A stretch of 64,000 bases of DNA, taken from contig NZ_JACHDN010000001.1 of NCBI RefSeq assembly GCF_014201095.1, positions 4,216,001-4,280,000 of the forward strand. The letters are read 5' to 3'. Positions 42,111 through 51,450 of the stretch are shown here, piece by piece. Source of the stretch: Cellulomonas hominis (GTDB lineage Bacteria > Actinomycetota > Actinomycetes > Actinomycetales > Cellulomonadaceae). Every line of letters starts with the position of its first letter. Position 1 is the stretch's first letter. The notes beneath the pieces were generated by a model. The model had not been told where the DNA came from, did not search any database, and worked only from the letters and a program-made list of their open reading frames with translations. Both the position numbers and the translations under genes were made by a program.

Positions 42111-42116
42111 CCTAGG
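42111..42116. repeat. Target-site duplication, right copy
   Basis: CCTAGG after the IS right end; pairs with the copy at 41008-41013. Confidence 0.85.
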
Positions 42117-42159
42117 CCCGCCCCGATCCCGGATCGACCACACACACACGATGGAGGCA

Positions 42160-43428
42160 ATGGTGCTGAAGACACGGTGGATCGCGACGACGGCGGTCGG
42201 GGCGCTCGCGCTCGGCCTGACCGCGTGCAGCGGCGGTGGCGACGACGCGGCGGAGGGCGGCGACCAGACGGTCACCGTCTGGACGCTCACGCAGGAGGAG
42301 GCGCAGAAGACGGCGTGGGACGCCCTCGTCGCCGGCTTCGAGGAGGCCAACCCCGGCATCACGGTGGAGACCGAGGAGCGCGCGACCGACGCGCACAAGG
42401 ACGCGCTGCGGCAGGCGGCAGGGACGGACTCGCTCCCGGACATCTACCGGTACTGGGGCGGCCCGGGCCTGGGCGGCGAGCTCGTCAGCGCCGGGGTCAG
42501 CACGGACCTCACGGACGCGTACGAGGAGTACGGCTGGGCGGACGAGCTGACGCCGGCGGCGCTGGCGAACGCCACCCAGTACGGCGGCTACCACGGAGTC
42601 CCGTTCATCCAGGCGACCGAGGCGGTCTACTACAACAAGACCCTGTTCGAGCAGGCCGGCATCACGGAGGTGCCGACCACGTACGACGACCTCGTCGCGG
42701 CGGCGCAGCAGCTCAAGGACGCCGGCATCATCCCCATGACGTTCGGCGGCACGGTCAACTGGCACGTCATGCGGCTGCTCGACTCGCTGATCGAGACGGA
42801 GTGCGGGGCCGACACGGCCGACGAGCTCACCACCGGCGACGGCGACTGGGGCAGCGAGTCCTGCGTCACCGACGCGTTCACCGAGCTCGAGACCTGGGGT
42901 GCGGACTTCCTCAACCCGGGCTTCATGGGCATCAGCAACGACGACGCGGCGCAGCTGTTCTACAGCGGCCAGGCGGCCATGACCATCGAGGGCGACTGGT
43001 ACGGCCCGATGGCGATCGACGGCGGCCTGCCCGTCGAGGACATGGGGATCTTCACGTTCCCGACCGGGACCGAGCGGACCTACGGCTTCGGGGAGCTGCT
43101 CTACGTGACGCCGGCGGCGAAGTCCCCGGACGCCGCCGCGAAGTTCCTCGACTACATGGTCTCCCCGGAGGGCCAGGAGAAGCTCGGCACGGCGTTCGCC
43201 TCGATCTCGGTGAATTCCACCGTCGAGCCCGCCGCCGACGCCCCGCTGGGCACGGACTGGCAGTCGATCATCGCGGCCTCGGGCGGCCTGTTCGTGAACA
43301 ACGACCAGAACTTCTCGACCGCGGAGACGACCGAGTACTGGCGGATCCAGAACTCGGTGCTGACCGGTGAGCTCGACCCGGCCGACGCCGGCGCCGAGTT
43401 CCAGACGTGGCGCGACGCCAACAACTGA
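42160..43428 (+). CDS. ABC transporter solute-binding lipoprotein (family 1)
   Basis: A 422-residue extracellular binding protein of the carbohydrate (CUT1) type. The lipobox is at Cys23 (TTAVGALALGLTAC), followed by TVTVWTLTQEEAQKTAWDAL and the family features GVPFIQATEAVYYNKTLFEQ and AMTIEGDWYGPMAI. It delivers its ligand to the two permeases that follow; no ATPase gene is present, so a shared MsiK-type ATPase is probable. Starts ATG 42151, ATG 42160 and GTG 42163 are all open; GGAGG at 42153-42157 favours 42160 or 42163. The IS element lies 49 bases upstream and separates it from the operon promoter. Confidence 0.92.
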   Translation: MVLKTRWIATTAVGALALGLTACSGGGDDAAEGGDQTVTVWTLTQEEAQKTAWDALVAGFEEANPGITVETEERATDAHKDALRQAAGTDSLPDIYRYWGGPGLGGELVSAGVSTDLTDAYEEYGWADELTPAALANATQYGGYHGVPFIQATEAVYYNKTLFEQAGITEVPTTYDDLVAAAQQLKDAGIIPMTFGGTVNWHVMRLLDSLIETECGADTADELTTGDGDWGSESCVTDAFTELETWGADFLNPGFMGISNDDAAQLFYSGQAAMTIEGDWYGPMAIDGGLPVEDMGIFTFPTGTERTYGFGELLYVTPAAKSPDAAAKFLDYMVSPEGQEKLGTAFASISVNSTVEPAADAPLGTDWQSIIAASGGLFVNNDQNFSTAETTEYWRIQNSVLTGELDPADAGAEFQTWRDANN

Positions 43429-43434
43429 CCGAGC

Positions 43435-43470
43435 GCTCCGGGGCGGGGCCGTGCCGGCCCGTCCCGGAGC
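43435..43470 (+). terminator. Intercistronic hairpin after the binding-protein gene
   Basis: GCTCCGGGGCGGG (43435-43447) pairs with CCCGTCCCGGAGC (43458-43470), 13 pairs with one G-U. No T-run follows, so partial termination or 3' end protection of the binding-protein message is likely. Confidence 0.6.
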
Positions 43471-43486
43471 CCGTCTGGAGCCGACG

Positions 43487-44422
43487 ATGACCCTCCTTCG
43501 CACTCGCCAGGAGCCGCGGACGGACCGACCCCGCCGGGGCCGCCGCCACCGGCCGTTCCTCACCGCCCTGCCCTACCTGCTGCCGGCCGTCGCGCTGTAC
43601 GGCTACTTCATCGCCTACCCGATGCTCGACTCGATCCGCCTGTCGTTCTACAAGTGGTCCGGGTTCCGTACCGAGACGCCCGAGTTCGTGGGCCTCGACA
43701 ACTACCGGCGGCTGTTCACCGCCGACCCGGTGTTCTGGAAGGCGTTCGGCAACTCCGTCATCTGGGTCGTGCTGTCCCTGCTGATCCCGATGGTGCTGGG
43801 CCTGCTGCTCGCCCTCGGGCTCAACCGCCGGATCGTCGGCCGCAACCTCATGCGGTCCGTCATCTACATCCCCGCGGTGTTCGCCTCGATCACGGTCGCG
43901 GCCATGTGGCGGTGGATCTACAACCCCACACTCGGCCTGGTGAACCAGGGGCTCGAGGCGGTCGGCCTGGGCGACTGGGCGCAGTCCTGGCTCGGCGACC
44001 CGAAGATCGCGCTGTACTCGGTGTTCGCGGCGTCGGTGTGGCAGGCCGTCGGGTTCCCGATGGTCCTGTTCCTCGCGGGACTGCAGTCCGTGCCGCCGGA
44101 GCTGGTCGACGCCGCGAAGATCGACGGTGCCGGCACGTGGCAGGTGTTCCGCAACGTCACGCTGCCCGCCCTGCGGCCGACGACGGTCGTGGTCGTCATC
44201 CTCACGATCATCAACTCGCTCAAGGTCTTCGACCTCATCGTCGGCATGACCGGCGGCGGGCCGGCGCAGTCGACGCAGGTGCTCGCGCTGTGGTCGTACA
44301 CCCAGTCGTTCACCAACCACAGCTTCGGCGCCGGCGGGGCGGTCGCCACCGTGCTGCTCGTGCTGTCGCTCTGCCTGGTCATCCCCTACATGGCCTGGTC
44401 GATGAAGGGAGACGACAAGTGA
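43487..44422 (+). CDS. ABC sugar permease, MalF-like
   Basis: A 311-residue CUT1-type permease with six membrane helices (first: FLTALPYLLPAVALYGYFIA, about residues 24-43) and the EAA loop PPELVDAAKIDGAGTWQVFR that contacts the ATPase. It follows the binding-protein gene after a 58-base gap and overlaps the second permease by GTGA. ATG 43487 comes after CTGGAG. Confidence 0.94.
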   Translation: MTLLRTRQEPRTDRPRRGRRHRPFLTALPYLLPAVALYGYFIAYPMLDSIRLSFYKWSGFRTETPEFVGLDNYRRLFTADPVFWKAFGNSVIWVVLSLLIPMVLGLLLALGLNRRIVGRNLMRSVIYIPAVFASITVAAMWRWIYNPTLGLVNQGLEAVGLGDWAQSWLGDPKIALYSVFAASVWQAVGFPMVLFLAGLQSVPPELVDAAKIDGAGTWQVFRNVTLPALRPTTVVVVILTIINSLKVFDLIVGMTGGGPAQSTQVLALWSYTQSFTNHSFGAGGAVATVLLVLSLCLVIPYMAWSMKGDDK

Positions 44423-45324
44423 GCGACAAGCTGGCCGTCCCGGTCGCCGTGACCCGGCGCCCCCGCCCCGCGGAGCGGGCACCCGGCACGCCCCGGCGCC
44501 GCCGCGACTACGCCGGCATCGGCCTGTGGATCGCGCTGGTCCTCACGTCGCTGCTGTGGGCGCTGCCGTTCGCGATCATGTTCCTCACCTCGGTGAAGTC
44601 GAACGCGGACATCAGCACGACCGCGCCGTGGTCGCTGCCGACGTCGTGGGCGTGGGACAACTACGCCGAGGCGTTCCGGGTCGGGGACCTCGGGCGCACG
44701 GGGCTGAACAGCCTCGTCGTCTCGCTGGTGAAGGTGCCGGTCGGCCTGTTCCTCGCCGCGGCGGCCGCGTTCGCCATCGCGCGGCTGCGGTTCAAGGCGC
44801 ACCGCGTGGTGCTGGCGCTGATCGCGATCGGCTCGATGGTGCCGATCCAGATCGCCCTCGGCCCGCTGTTCAGCACGATGCTCTCGCTCGGCCTGCTCGA
44901 CTCGGTGCCCGGCCTGATGCTGCCGTACCTGGCGTTCGGGATCCCGTACGCGGTGTTCGTGCTGTACGGGTTCTTCCGGGCGATCCCGGACGAGCTCGAG
45001 GAGTCCGCGCGGCTGGACGGGGCGTCGACGTTCCGGATCTTCCTGCAGGTGGTCCTCCCGCTCGCGAAGCCCGCGCTGGCCGCGCTGTTCATCCTCGACT
45101 TCGTGGGGACGTGGAACGAGTACGCGATGGCGACGACCCTGCTGCGGTCGCAGGCGAACTGGACGGTGCCGCTGGCCGTGCAGAGCTTCTCGACGCAGCA
45201 CGGCACCGACTACGGGCCGCTCAACGCCTTCATCATCCTGTCGGCGATACCGGTGGTCATCGTGTACCTGATGTTCCAGCGGTACTTCGTGCAGGGTGCG
45301 CTCGCGGGGGCGGTCAAGGGCTGA
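44419..45324 (+). CDS. ABC sugar permease, MalG-like
   Basis: A 301-residue CUT1-type partner permease with six membrane helices after a basic N-terminus, and the EAA loop DELEESARLDGASTFRIFLQ. The GTG start overlaps the previous stop. The stop lies in the left arm of a hairpin that probably ends transcription. It forms a heterodimer with the upstream permease. Confidence 0.94.
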   Translation: MSDKLAVPVAVTRRPRPAERAPGTPRRRRDYAGIGLWIALVLTSLLWALPFAIMFLTSVKSNADISTTAPWSLPTSWAWDNYAEAFRVGDLGRTGLNSLVVSLVKVPVGLFLAAAAAFAIARLRFKAHRVVLALIAIGSMVPIQIALGPLFSTMLSLGLLDSVPGLMLPYLAFGIPYAVFVLYGFFRAIPDELEESARLDGASTFRIFLQVVLPLAKPALAALFILDFVGTWNEYAMATTLLRSQANWTVPLAVQSFSTQHGTDYGPLNAFIILSAIPVVIVYLMFQRYFVQGALAGAVKG

Positions 45325-45356
45325 CCTCCCGACGGCACGGGCCGGCCCGGGTCAGC
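45320..45356. terminator. Hairpin between convergent genes
   Basis: GCTGACC (45320-45326) pairs with GGTCAGC (45350-45356); the loop contains the palindrome GGGCCGGCCC. Both arms contain the stop codons of the convergent genes. Confidence 0.45.
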
Positions 45357-46038
45357 GCAGCAGGTCGAGGACCGCGCCGCCGCCGATCCGGGCCAGGTCC
45401 GCGACCGTGACGTCCGCGAGCGAGCCGGTCGTGCTCAGCCCCGGCAGGTCGGGCAGCGCGCGGAACACCTCGACCGCGAGCACGCGCGCCCCGGCGGCGA
45501 CGCCGGACGTGATGCCCGCCGGGGAGTCCTCGACGACGACGCAGTCCGCGACGTCCACCCCGAGCCGCTCGGCGGCCAGCTCGTAGGGCTGCGGGTCCGG
45601 CTTCGGGCGGTCGACCTCGTCCCCCGCGACCACCGTGGCGAACACCCCGGCGACCCGGGCGAACGGGTCGGCGAGCTCCCGGTAGGACGAGGTGACCAGC
45701 GCCTGCGGCACGCCGGCGTCGGCCAGCGCGGTGAGCAGCTCGCGGGCACCGGGCTGCCACGGGGTCTGCTCCGCGACGGCCGCCGCCACCCGGGTGTTGA
45801 GGAAGCCGACGATCTCGTCGACCGACAGCCCCACGCCGCGGCCCTGCAGGACCGCCCCGGACACCTTCATCGGGTTGCCGACGAGGGTGAGGCCGTCCTC
45901 GTGCGTCCAGGTGCCACCCCAGGACTCGACCAGCTCGGTCTCGGCCGCCATCCACAGCGGCTCGGTGTTGACCAGCGTGCCGTCCATGTCCCACAGGACG
46001 GCGGTCGGGAGAGCGGGGGCGTCGGGGCGCAGGGTCAA
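45352..46038 (-). CDS. HAD-family hydrolase (beta-phosphoglucomutase/phosphatase-like)
   Basis: A 228-residue HAD phosphatase. Motif I is AVLWDMDGTLVNTEP (nucleophile Asp and acid Asp), motif II VTSSYRE, and motifs III/IV RPKPDPQPYELAA and CVVVEDSPAGITSG. The helical cap lies after motif I (about residues 30-95). It resembles sugar phosphatases and beta-phosphoglucomutase; the exact substrate is unknown. The TTG start at 46038 follows AGGAGA. Confidence 0.9.
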   Translation of the reverse strand: MTLRPDAPALPTAVLWDMDGTLVNTEPLWMAAETELVESWGGTWTHEDGLTLVGNPMKVSGAVLQGRGVGLSVDEIVGFLNTRVAAAVAEQTPWQPGARELLTALADAGVPQALVTSSYRELADPFARVAGVFATVVAGDEVDRPKPDPQPYELAAERLGVDVADCVVVEDSPAGITSGVAAGARVLAVEVFRALPDLPGLSTTGSLADVTVADLARIGGGAVLDLLR

Positions 46039-46126
46039 GGCACGTCTCCTGTCGTCGGGAGGGCCGGTCCGGGCCCGGGGCCAGGCTAACCGGCGCCGGT
46101 GGCCGGGCGGTGAACGGCCGGGGGGC

Positions 46127-46423
46127 TCAGGGCCGCGGGTCGACCCGCCGCCAGGGCTTCTCGTCGCGCCGCCGGCCCATCCCGGCGGCGCAGCGCGGGC
46201 ACACGCGCGTCACCCGGTCGGCGTCCCGGCCCGTCGCGGGCTGCGCGTCGGCCCACGCGACGTGCGGGAACCGCAGCAGCGCCGACCGGTGCAGCGACAG
46301 CCCGCACACCGTCTCGTTGCGGCCCGGCTCCCAGGCGTGCACCTCGCCGGCGGGGGCGCGGAACCCGTCCGGGTCGACCCACCGGTCCGACGCGGCGACG
46401 GCGGCCGACCTCGTGCGCGGCAT
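46127..46423 (-). CDS. Small putative zinc-binding protein
   Basis: A 98-residue protein I do not recognise at family level. It has His29, Cys40, Cys75 and Cys78 (AGEVHAWEPGRNETVCGLSL and RVCPRCAAG), a pattern that could hold zinc; similar short CGLSL...CPRCA proteins occur in actinobacteria. The C-terminus is basic (RRRDEKPWRRVDP). ATG 46423 is the closest start that leaves the cysteine core intact; it is divergent from the FUSC gene by 64 bases. Confidence 0.65.
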   Translation of the reverse strand: MPRTRSAAVAASDRWVDPDGFRAPAGEVHAWEPGRNETVCGLSLHRSALLRFPHVAWADAQPATGRDADRVTRVCPRCAAGMGRRRDEKPWRRVDPRP

Positions 46424-46487
46424 GCCGTCGACGCTAGCCGCCGGCCCCGGTGTGCGCCCGCGGGCGGGGCGGGCGAGGGTGGGGACG

Positions 46488-47621
46488 GTGACCGCACGAC
46501 CCGACCCCGCACAGCCCGGCCCCGCTCCCCCGCCGTCCCCCCGCGCCCTCCGGCAGCGCCTCGGCCGCGCCCTGGCCCGCCGCCCGTGGATCGGCCGCGC
46601 CGTGCGGACCACCGGCGCGGCCGTGCTGGCCTGGGTCGTCGTCGGGCTGGTGCCGGGCCCGTGGAGCGACTACCCGTACTACGCCCCGCTGGGCGCGGTG
46701 GTGGCCACCTCGGTCACGGTCCGGGGCTCGACGCGGCGCTCGGCGCAGGCGGTGCTGGCCATCGCGCTCGGGGCCGTGGTCGCGCGGCTGGTGGACCTGC
46801 TGCCCGTTCCGCCCCTGCCGGCGCTGGCGCTGGTGGTGCTCGTCGGGGTGCTGCTGTCCGGCTGGCGCGTGCTCGGCGACATGGGGTCGTGGCTGCCCAC
46901 GTCGGCGCTGTTCGTGCTGGTGATCGGCGACGCCGACCCCGTCGGGTACGTGTCCGCGTACGTGGGCCTGACCCTGGTGGGCGCGGCGATCGGCGTCGGG
47001 GTGAACGCGCTGCTGCCGCCGCTGCCGCTGACGCCGGCCGACCGGGCGCTGGGGCGGCTCGCGGAGGCGACTGCGGCGCACCTCGGCGGTGTCGCGGACG
47101 CCGTGGCCGACGACGACGCCCCCGTGCCGGACGGTGCCGCGCTGCGGGCCGCCCGGGCCGCCGCGGGCGCGGCCGTCCGCGACGCCCAGGACGCCGCCCG
47201 GGCGAACTGGACGGCGTCGCGCTACCGGGACTGGCGGGCGCGGCTCGCCACGGGTGCCGGCCGGCTGGACGCGGCGGCGGGTATCGCGCTCGACGTCGCG
47301 CGCGCGGTGCGTACCAGCCGCGACGCGTCTGCCGCCCGCCGCGAGCACCCGGAGCGGGTCCCGCTGCTGCCGCTCGCGCCGGACGCCGACACCCCCGCCG
47401 ACCCCGCGCGGGACGCCACCGCGGCGGCGCTGCGGGCGGGCGCGACGCTCGTGCGCACGCTGCCCGGCGGCGGGGCGGACGACGCCGGGCAGCGGTTCGC
47501 CGAGGCGCTCACCGCGCTCCGGGCCGCGGTGGCGGCCGGGCGTCCCGAGGACGGCAGCACCCGGCCCGCGGACGCCGTGCTGGTCGCGCTCGCGCCGCTG
47601 TCGGCGCCCGACGAGGCCTGA
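46488..47621 (+). CDS. FUSC/aromatic acid exporter-like membrane protein
   Basis: A 377-residue protein of the FUSC-type (ArAE/YccS-like) family, often annotated as aromatic acid exporters. Residues 40-185 contain six hydrophobic segments, with conserved APLGAVVATSVTVRGSTRRS and a late GAAIGVGVNALLPP. The soluble C-terminal part is helical and rich in Ala and Arg. GTG 46488 follows GAGGGTGGGG. No regulator is adjacent, so its substrate is unknown. Confidence 0.78.
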   Translation: MTARPDPAQPGPAPPPSPRALRQRLGRALARRPWIGRAVRTTGAAVLAWVVVGLVPGPWSDYPYYAPLGAVVATSVTVRGSTRRSAQAVLAIALGAVVARLVDLLPVPPLPALALVVLVGVLLSGWRVLGDMGSWLPTSALFVLVIGDADPVGYVSAYVGLTLVGAAIGVGVNALLPPLPLTPADRALGRLAEATAAHLGGVADAVADDDAPVPDGAALRAARAAAGAAVRDAQDAARANWTASRYRDWRARLATGAGRLDAAAGIALDVARAVRTSRDASAARREHPERVPLLPLAPDADTPADPARDATAAALRAGATLVRTLPGGGADDAGQRFAEALTALRAAVAAGRPEDGSTRPADAVLVALAPLSAPDEA

Positions 47622-47682
47622 CGCGCGCGCTTCGGGCCGCCGACCGCGCCCCCGGGCGCCCCCTGACTCAGCCGCGCGCGTC
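47620..47682. terminator. Long-loop hairpin between convergent genes
   Basis: GACGCGCGCG (47620-47629) pairs with CGCGCGCGTC (47673-47682) around a 43-base loop. Possible bidirectional terminator for the FUSC and RNB genes; low complexity makes it uncertain. Confidence 0.3.
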
Positions 47683-49149
47683 CCGCCCCGGCCGCCCGTC
47701 CAGCACGAACCGCACCGTCCGCCCCGCCACCGACGCCTCGGCGAGCCGGACCCGCACGTCCGTGCCGAGCGGCAGCGCCTCGCCGACGACCCGCCCGCGC
47801 ACCGGCGGCTCCCGGAGCTGCACGACGCCCGACGCCCCGTCGTCCCGCACGTCCACGACGACGGCGTCGAACTCCTCCCCGACCCGCCCCGCCAGCAGCG
47901 CGGCCTCGACGAGGTCGACGGACCCGCGCTCGTAGGCGGACGCCCGCCGGTCGCCGGCCGCCATGAGCTCCGGCAGCGCCGGCAGGGCCGCCCGCACCGG
48001 CTCGGGCACCTCCGCACCGGCCGCCAGCGCGACGCACGTCTCCCCCACGAACCGGTCGACCAGCCGCCGCAGCGGGGCGGTCGCGTGCGCGTACGGGGCG
48101 GCGATCGCGGCGTGCTGCGTCTGCGCGGGGACCGCGCCGTCGAACGCGACGTACGCGGCCCCGCGCAGCAGGGTCGTCGCCTCCGTGAGCAGCGCCGCCT
48201 GCGCGGGGACCGCGGCGTCCAGGGCGCGCACGACCGTCGCGTGGTCGGCGCCGTCCGGCCAGGGCACCGCGAGCGCCCGGGCGGACCGGCGGAGCCGCTC
48301 GACGTCGCGCGGGTCCGCCGGCGGCAGGGTGCGCAGCACGCCGACCCGCCCGTCCAGCATGATCCGCGCGGCGCACATGCCGGTGAGGAGCGACACCTGG
48401 GCGTTCCACTCCTCTACGGGCAGGGTCGCGCGGCTGGTCAGGGTCCACCGGCCCCGCGCGTCGACCTCGACCTCCTGGTCCGGGGTCGGCAGGGTCAGCC
48501 CGCCGCGCGCGACCTCGGCCTCCTGCCGCAGCCGGCCGACCTCGGGCAGCAGCGCGAGGGTGCCCGCCGCGGTGCCGTCGTCGAGCGCCCGCTGCGCCCC
48601 GGCGTAGGTGAGCTGCGCCCGGCTGCGCACCAGCGCCCGCCCGACGCGGACCGCGGTCGGCGCGCCGTCGGCGTCCAGGTCGACGTCCCAGAGCACCGCG
48701 GGCGCGTCCTGCCCGGGCAGCAGGCTCGCGGCGCCCTCGGACAGGACTGGCGGGTGCAGCGGGACCCGGCCGTCGGGCGCGTACAGCGTGACGACGCGCC
48801 GGCGGGCCTCCGCGTCGACCGCGCCGCCGGGGCGCACCCACGCGGCGACGTCCGCGATGGCGTAGCGGAGCCGGTAGCCGGACCCGCGACGCTCGAGGTG
48901 CACGGCCTGGTCCAGATCGCGCGAGCCCTCGGGGTCGATCGTCACGAACGGGATGTCGGTCGCGTCGGCCCGCGACCCCGCAGGACCCGCCCCGACGGCG
49001 TGCGCGACCTCGGCCAGCACGTCCTCGGGGAAGCCGTCCGGCACGCCGAGCTCCGCGCGCAGCGCCGCGAGCCCGGTGCGGACGGCGGCGTCCACCTCCC
49101 GGGCGCGGGCGTCCTCGGTGGGCCGGAGGCGGACATGGCGTCGGGGCAC
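47668..49149 (-). CDS. RNB-domain ribonuclease (RNase II/R family)
   Basis: A 493-residue exoribonuclease. The RNB active site is visible in IDPEGSRDLDQAVHLERR (catalytic aspartates, about residues 71-88), then RYAIADVAAWVRPGGAVD and the C-terminal RNB block YAHATAPLRRLVDRFV. It lacks obvious N-terminal cold-shock domains, so it is shorter than RNase R and resembles the single-domain actinobacterial form; a short S1-like tail may follow. The ATG at 49149 is at the beginning of MPRRHVRLRP. Confidence 0.92.
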   Translation of the reverse strand: MPRRHVRLRPTEDARAREVDAAVRTGLAALRAELGVPDGFPEDVLAEVAHAVGAGPAGSRADATDIPFVTIDPEGSRDLDQAVHLERRGSGYRLRYAIADVAAWVRPGGAVDAEARRRVVTLYAPDGRVPLHPPVLSEGAASLLPGQDAPAVLWDVDLDADGAPTAVRVGRALVRSRAQLTYAGAQRALDDGTAAGTLALLPEVGRLRQEAEVARGGLTLPTPDQEVEVDARGRWTLTSRATLPVEEWNAQVSLLTGMCAARIMLDGRVGVLRTLPPADPRDVERLRRSARALAVPWPDGADHATVVRALDAAVPAQAALLTEATTLLRGAAYVAFDGAVPAQTQHAAIAAPYAHATAPLRRLVDRFVGETCVALAAGAEVPEPVRAALPALPELMAAGDRRASAYERGSVDLVEAALLAGRVGEEFDAVVVDVRDDGASGVVQLREPPVRGRVVGEALPLGTDVRVRLAEASVAGRTVRFVLDGRPGRDARG

Positions 49150-49188
49150 GCCGCGAGCCTAGGGCGGCGTGCCCCGCCGCGCCCGCCC

Positions 49189-50193
49189 TCAGCCCTTCCG
49201 GGAGAACGCCGCGTCGAACGCCGCGTCCGGCGCGGCGAACGCGAGCCGCCGGACGAACGCCAGCGCCTCGGGCGCCCCGAGCAGGCGGTCCATGCCGGCG
49301 TCCTCCCACTCCACGGAGATCGGCCCGTCGTACCCGATGGTGTTGAGCACCCGGAACGCGTCCTCCCACGGCACGTCGCCGTGGCCGGTGGAGATGAAGT
49401 CCCAGCCGCGCCGCGGGTCGGCCCAGGGCAGGTGCGAGCCGAGCCGGCCGTTGCGGCCGTTGCGCATCCGCTTCTTCGTGTCCTTGCAGTCCACGTGGTA
49501 GATCCGGTCGCGGAAGTCCCAGAGGAACGCCACCGGGTCGAGGTCCTGCCAGACCATGTGGCTCGGGTCCCAGTTCAGGCCGAACGCCTCCCGGTGGCCG
49601 ATGGCCTCGAGGGTGCGCACGGTCGTCCAGTAGTCGTAGGCGATCTCGGACGGGTGCACCTCGTGGGCGAACCGCACCCCGACCTCGTCGAAGACGTCGA
49701 GGATCGGGTTCCACCGGTCCGCGAAGTCCTGGTACCCGGCGTCGATCGCCGCGGCGGACACCGGCGGGAACATCGCCACGTACTTCCAGATGGCCGACCC
49801 GGTGAACCCGACGACCGTGTCGACCCCGAGCTTCGCGGCCAGCCGGGCGGTGTGCTGCATCTCGGTCGCGGCGCGCTGCCGGACGCCCTCCGGGTCGCCG
49901 TCGCCCCAGACCACGTCGGGGAGGATGTCGCGGTGCCGCTGGTCGATCGGGTCGTCGCAGACGGCCTGGCCCTTGAGGTGGTTGGAGATCGCCCAGACCT
50001 TCAGGCCGTGCTTCTCGAGGATGTCGAGCCTGCTCTGCACGTACGCGTCGTCGTCCCACCGCCACGGGTCCAGGTGGTCGCCCCAGCAGGCGATCTCGAG
50101 GCCGTCGTAGCCCCAGTCGGCGGCGAGCCGGGCGACCTCCTCGAACGGCAGGTCGGCCCACTGGCCGGTGAACAGGGTGATGGGTCGTGCCAT
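49189..50193 (-). CDS. Sugar phosphate isomerase/epimerase (AP2-endonuclease-like TIM barrel)
   Basis: A 334-residue TIM-barrel protein of the xylose-isomerase-like superfamily. Metal ligands are likely Glu in [14 protein letters not shown], Asp/His in [13 protein letters not shown] and Glu in [13 protein letters not shown]. Proteins of this type act on keto-sugars or inositols. It follows the Gfo/Idh gene in a catabolic operon, and the pair often degrades inositol or 3-keto glycosides. Confidence 0.88.
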   Translation of the reverse strand: MARPITLFTGQWADLPFEEVARLAADWGYDGLEIACWGDHLDPWRWDDDAYVQSRLDILEKHGLKVWAISNHLKGQAVCDDPIDQRHRDILPDVVWGDGDPEGVRQRAATEMQHTARLAAKLGVDTVVGFTGSAIWKYVAMFPPVSAAAIDAGYQDFADRWNPILDVFDEVGVRFAHEVHPSEIAYDYWTTVRTLEAIGHREAFGLNWDPSHMVWQDLDPVAFLWDFRDRIYHVDCKDTKKRMRNGRNGRLGSHLPWADPRRGWDFISTGHGDVPWEDAFRVLNTIGYDGPISVEWEDAGMDRLLGAPEALAFVRRLAFAAPDAAFDAAFSRKG

Positions 50194-50237
50194 GGTGCTC
50201 GCTCCTTCGCGGGTCGTCCGGCAGGAAGGTCAGGGTG

Positions 50238-51428
50238 TCAGGCGGGGTCCTCGGTCAGCGCGACCCAGCGGCTGTCGTCCGCGGCGGAGGCCTCGACCGC
50301 GGCCAGCACGCGCTGCACCGCCAGCCCCTCGGCGAACGACGGCGACGGGTCCCGGCCTGCCGCCACGTCCCCGACCAGGTCGACCACCTGGTGCGTGAAC
50401 GCGTGCTCGTAGCCGAGGCCGTGCCCCGCGGGCCACCACTGCGCCACGTAGGCGTGCTGCGGCTCGGTGACGACGATCCGCCGGAAGCCCGCGTACGCCG
50501 GGTCCTCGGTGGCGTCGTAGTAGTGCAGGACGTTCATGTCCTCGAAGTCGAAGGCCACCGACCCGCGGTCGCCGTTGATCTCCAGGCGGATGGCGTTCTT
50601 GCGCCCCGCGGCGAAGCGGGTCGCCTCGAACACGCCGAGACCGCCCCCGGACAGCCGCGCGAGGAACACCGCGGCGTCGTCGACGGTGACCGGCCCCCGC
50701 TCGGTCCCGCCGGTGCCGTGCAGCCCGGCGAACTCCGCCGCGACCGGCCGCTCGTGCACGAACGTCTCCAGCACGGCGGACACCCCGGTGACGCGCTCGC
50801 CGGTGATGAACTGCGCGAGGTCCACGGCGTGCGAGCCGATGTCCCCGAGCGCCCCGGAGCCGGCGGCCTGCTTGTCGAGCCGCCACGACAGGGGTGCCTC
50901 CGGGTCGGCCAGCCAGTCCTGCAGGTACTGCACGCGCACGTGCCGGACGGTGCCGATCCGGCCCTCCGCGACGAGCGTCCGCGCGAGCTGCACCGCGGGC
51001 ACCCGCCGGTAGGTGTAGCCGACCATCGACCGCACCCCCCGCGCCGACGCCGACGCCGCCGCGGCGACCATCGCCTCCGCCTCGGCGAGGGTGTTGGCCA
51101 GCGGCTTCTCGCACAGCACGTGCTTGCCCGCCTCCAGCGCCGCGACGGCGATCTCGGCGTGCGTGAAGCCCGGGGTGCAGACGTCCACCAGGTCCACGTC
51201 GTCGCGGGCGACGAGCTCCTGCCAGGAGCCCGCGGTGTCCCGCCAGCCGAGCCGCTCGGCCGCCGCCTTCACGGCCGCGGCGTCCCGCCCCGCGACCACC
51301 TGCATCACGGGGGTCAGGGGCAGGTCGAAGAACCGGGGCGCGGTCCGCCACGCCTGCGAGTGCGCGGCGCCCATGAACGCGTACCCCACCATGCCGACGC
51401 GCAGCGGCGCCGCCGTCGTCTCGTCCAT
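50238..51428 (-). CDS. Gfo/Idh/MocA-family oxidoreductase
   Basis: A 396-residue NAD(P)-dependent sugar oxidoreductase. The Rossmann start is RVGMVGYAFMGAAHSQAW, and the catalytic motif is VLCEKPLANTLAEAEA (EKP). The C-terminal beta-sheet domain has GDIGSHAVDLAQFI, which carries the conserved His. It lies between the ABC importer genes and the sugar isomerase gene; its ribosome site GAGGAGGG is strong, at normal distance from ATG 51428. Confidence 0.92.
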   Translation of the reverse strand: MDETTAAPLRVGMVGYAFMGAAHSQAWRTAPRFFDLPLTPVMQVVAGRDAAAVKAAAERLGWRDTAGSWQELVARDDVDLVDVCTPGFTHAEIAVAALEAGKHVLCEKPLANTLAEAEAMVAAAASASARGVRSMVGYTYRRVPAVQLARTLVAEGRIGTVRHVRVQYLQDWLADPEAPLSWRLDKQAAGSGALGDIGSHAVDLAQFITGERVTGVSAVLETFVHERPVAAEFAGLHGTGGTERGPVTVDDAAVFLARLSGGGLGVFEATRFAAGRKNAIRLEINGDRGSVAFDFEDMNVLHYYDATEDPAYAGFRRIVVTEPQHAYVAQWWPAGHGLGYEHAFTHQVVDLVGDVAAGRDPSPSFAEGLAVQRVLAAVEASAADDSRWVALTEDPA

Positions 51429-51450
51429 CGCGAGACCCTCCTCGGGTGGG

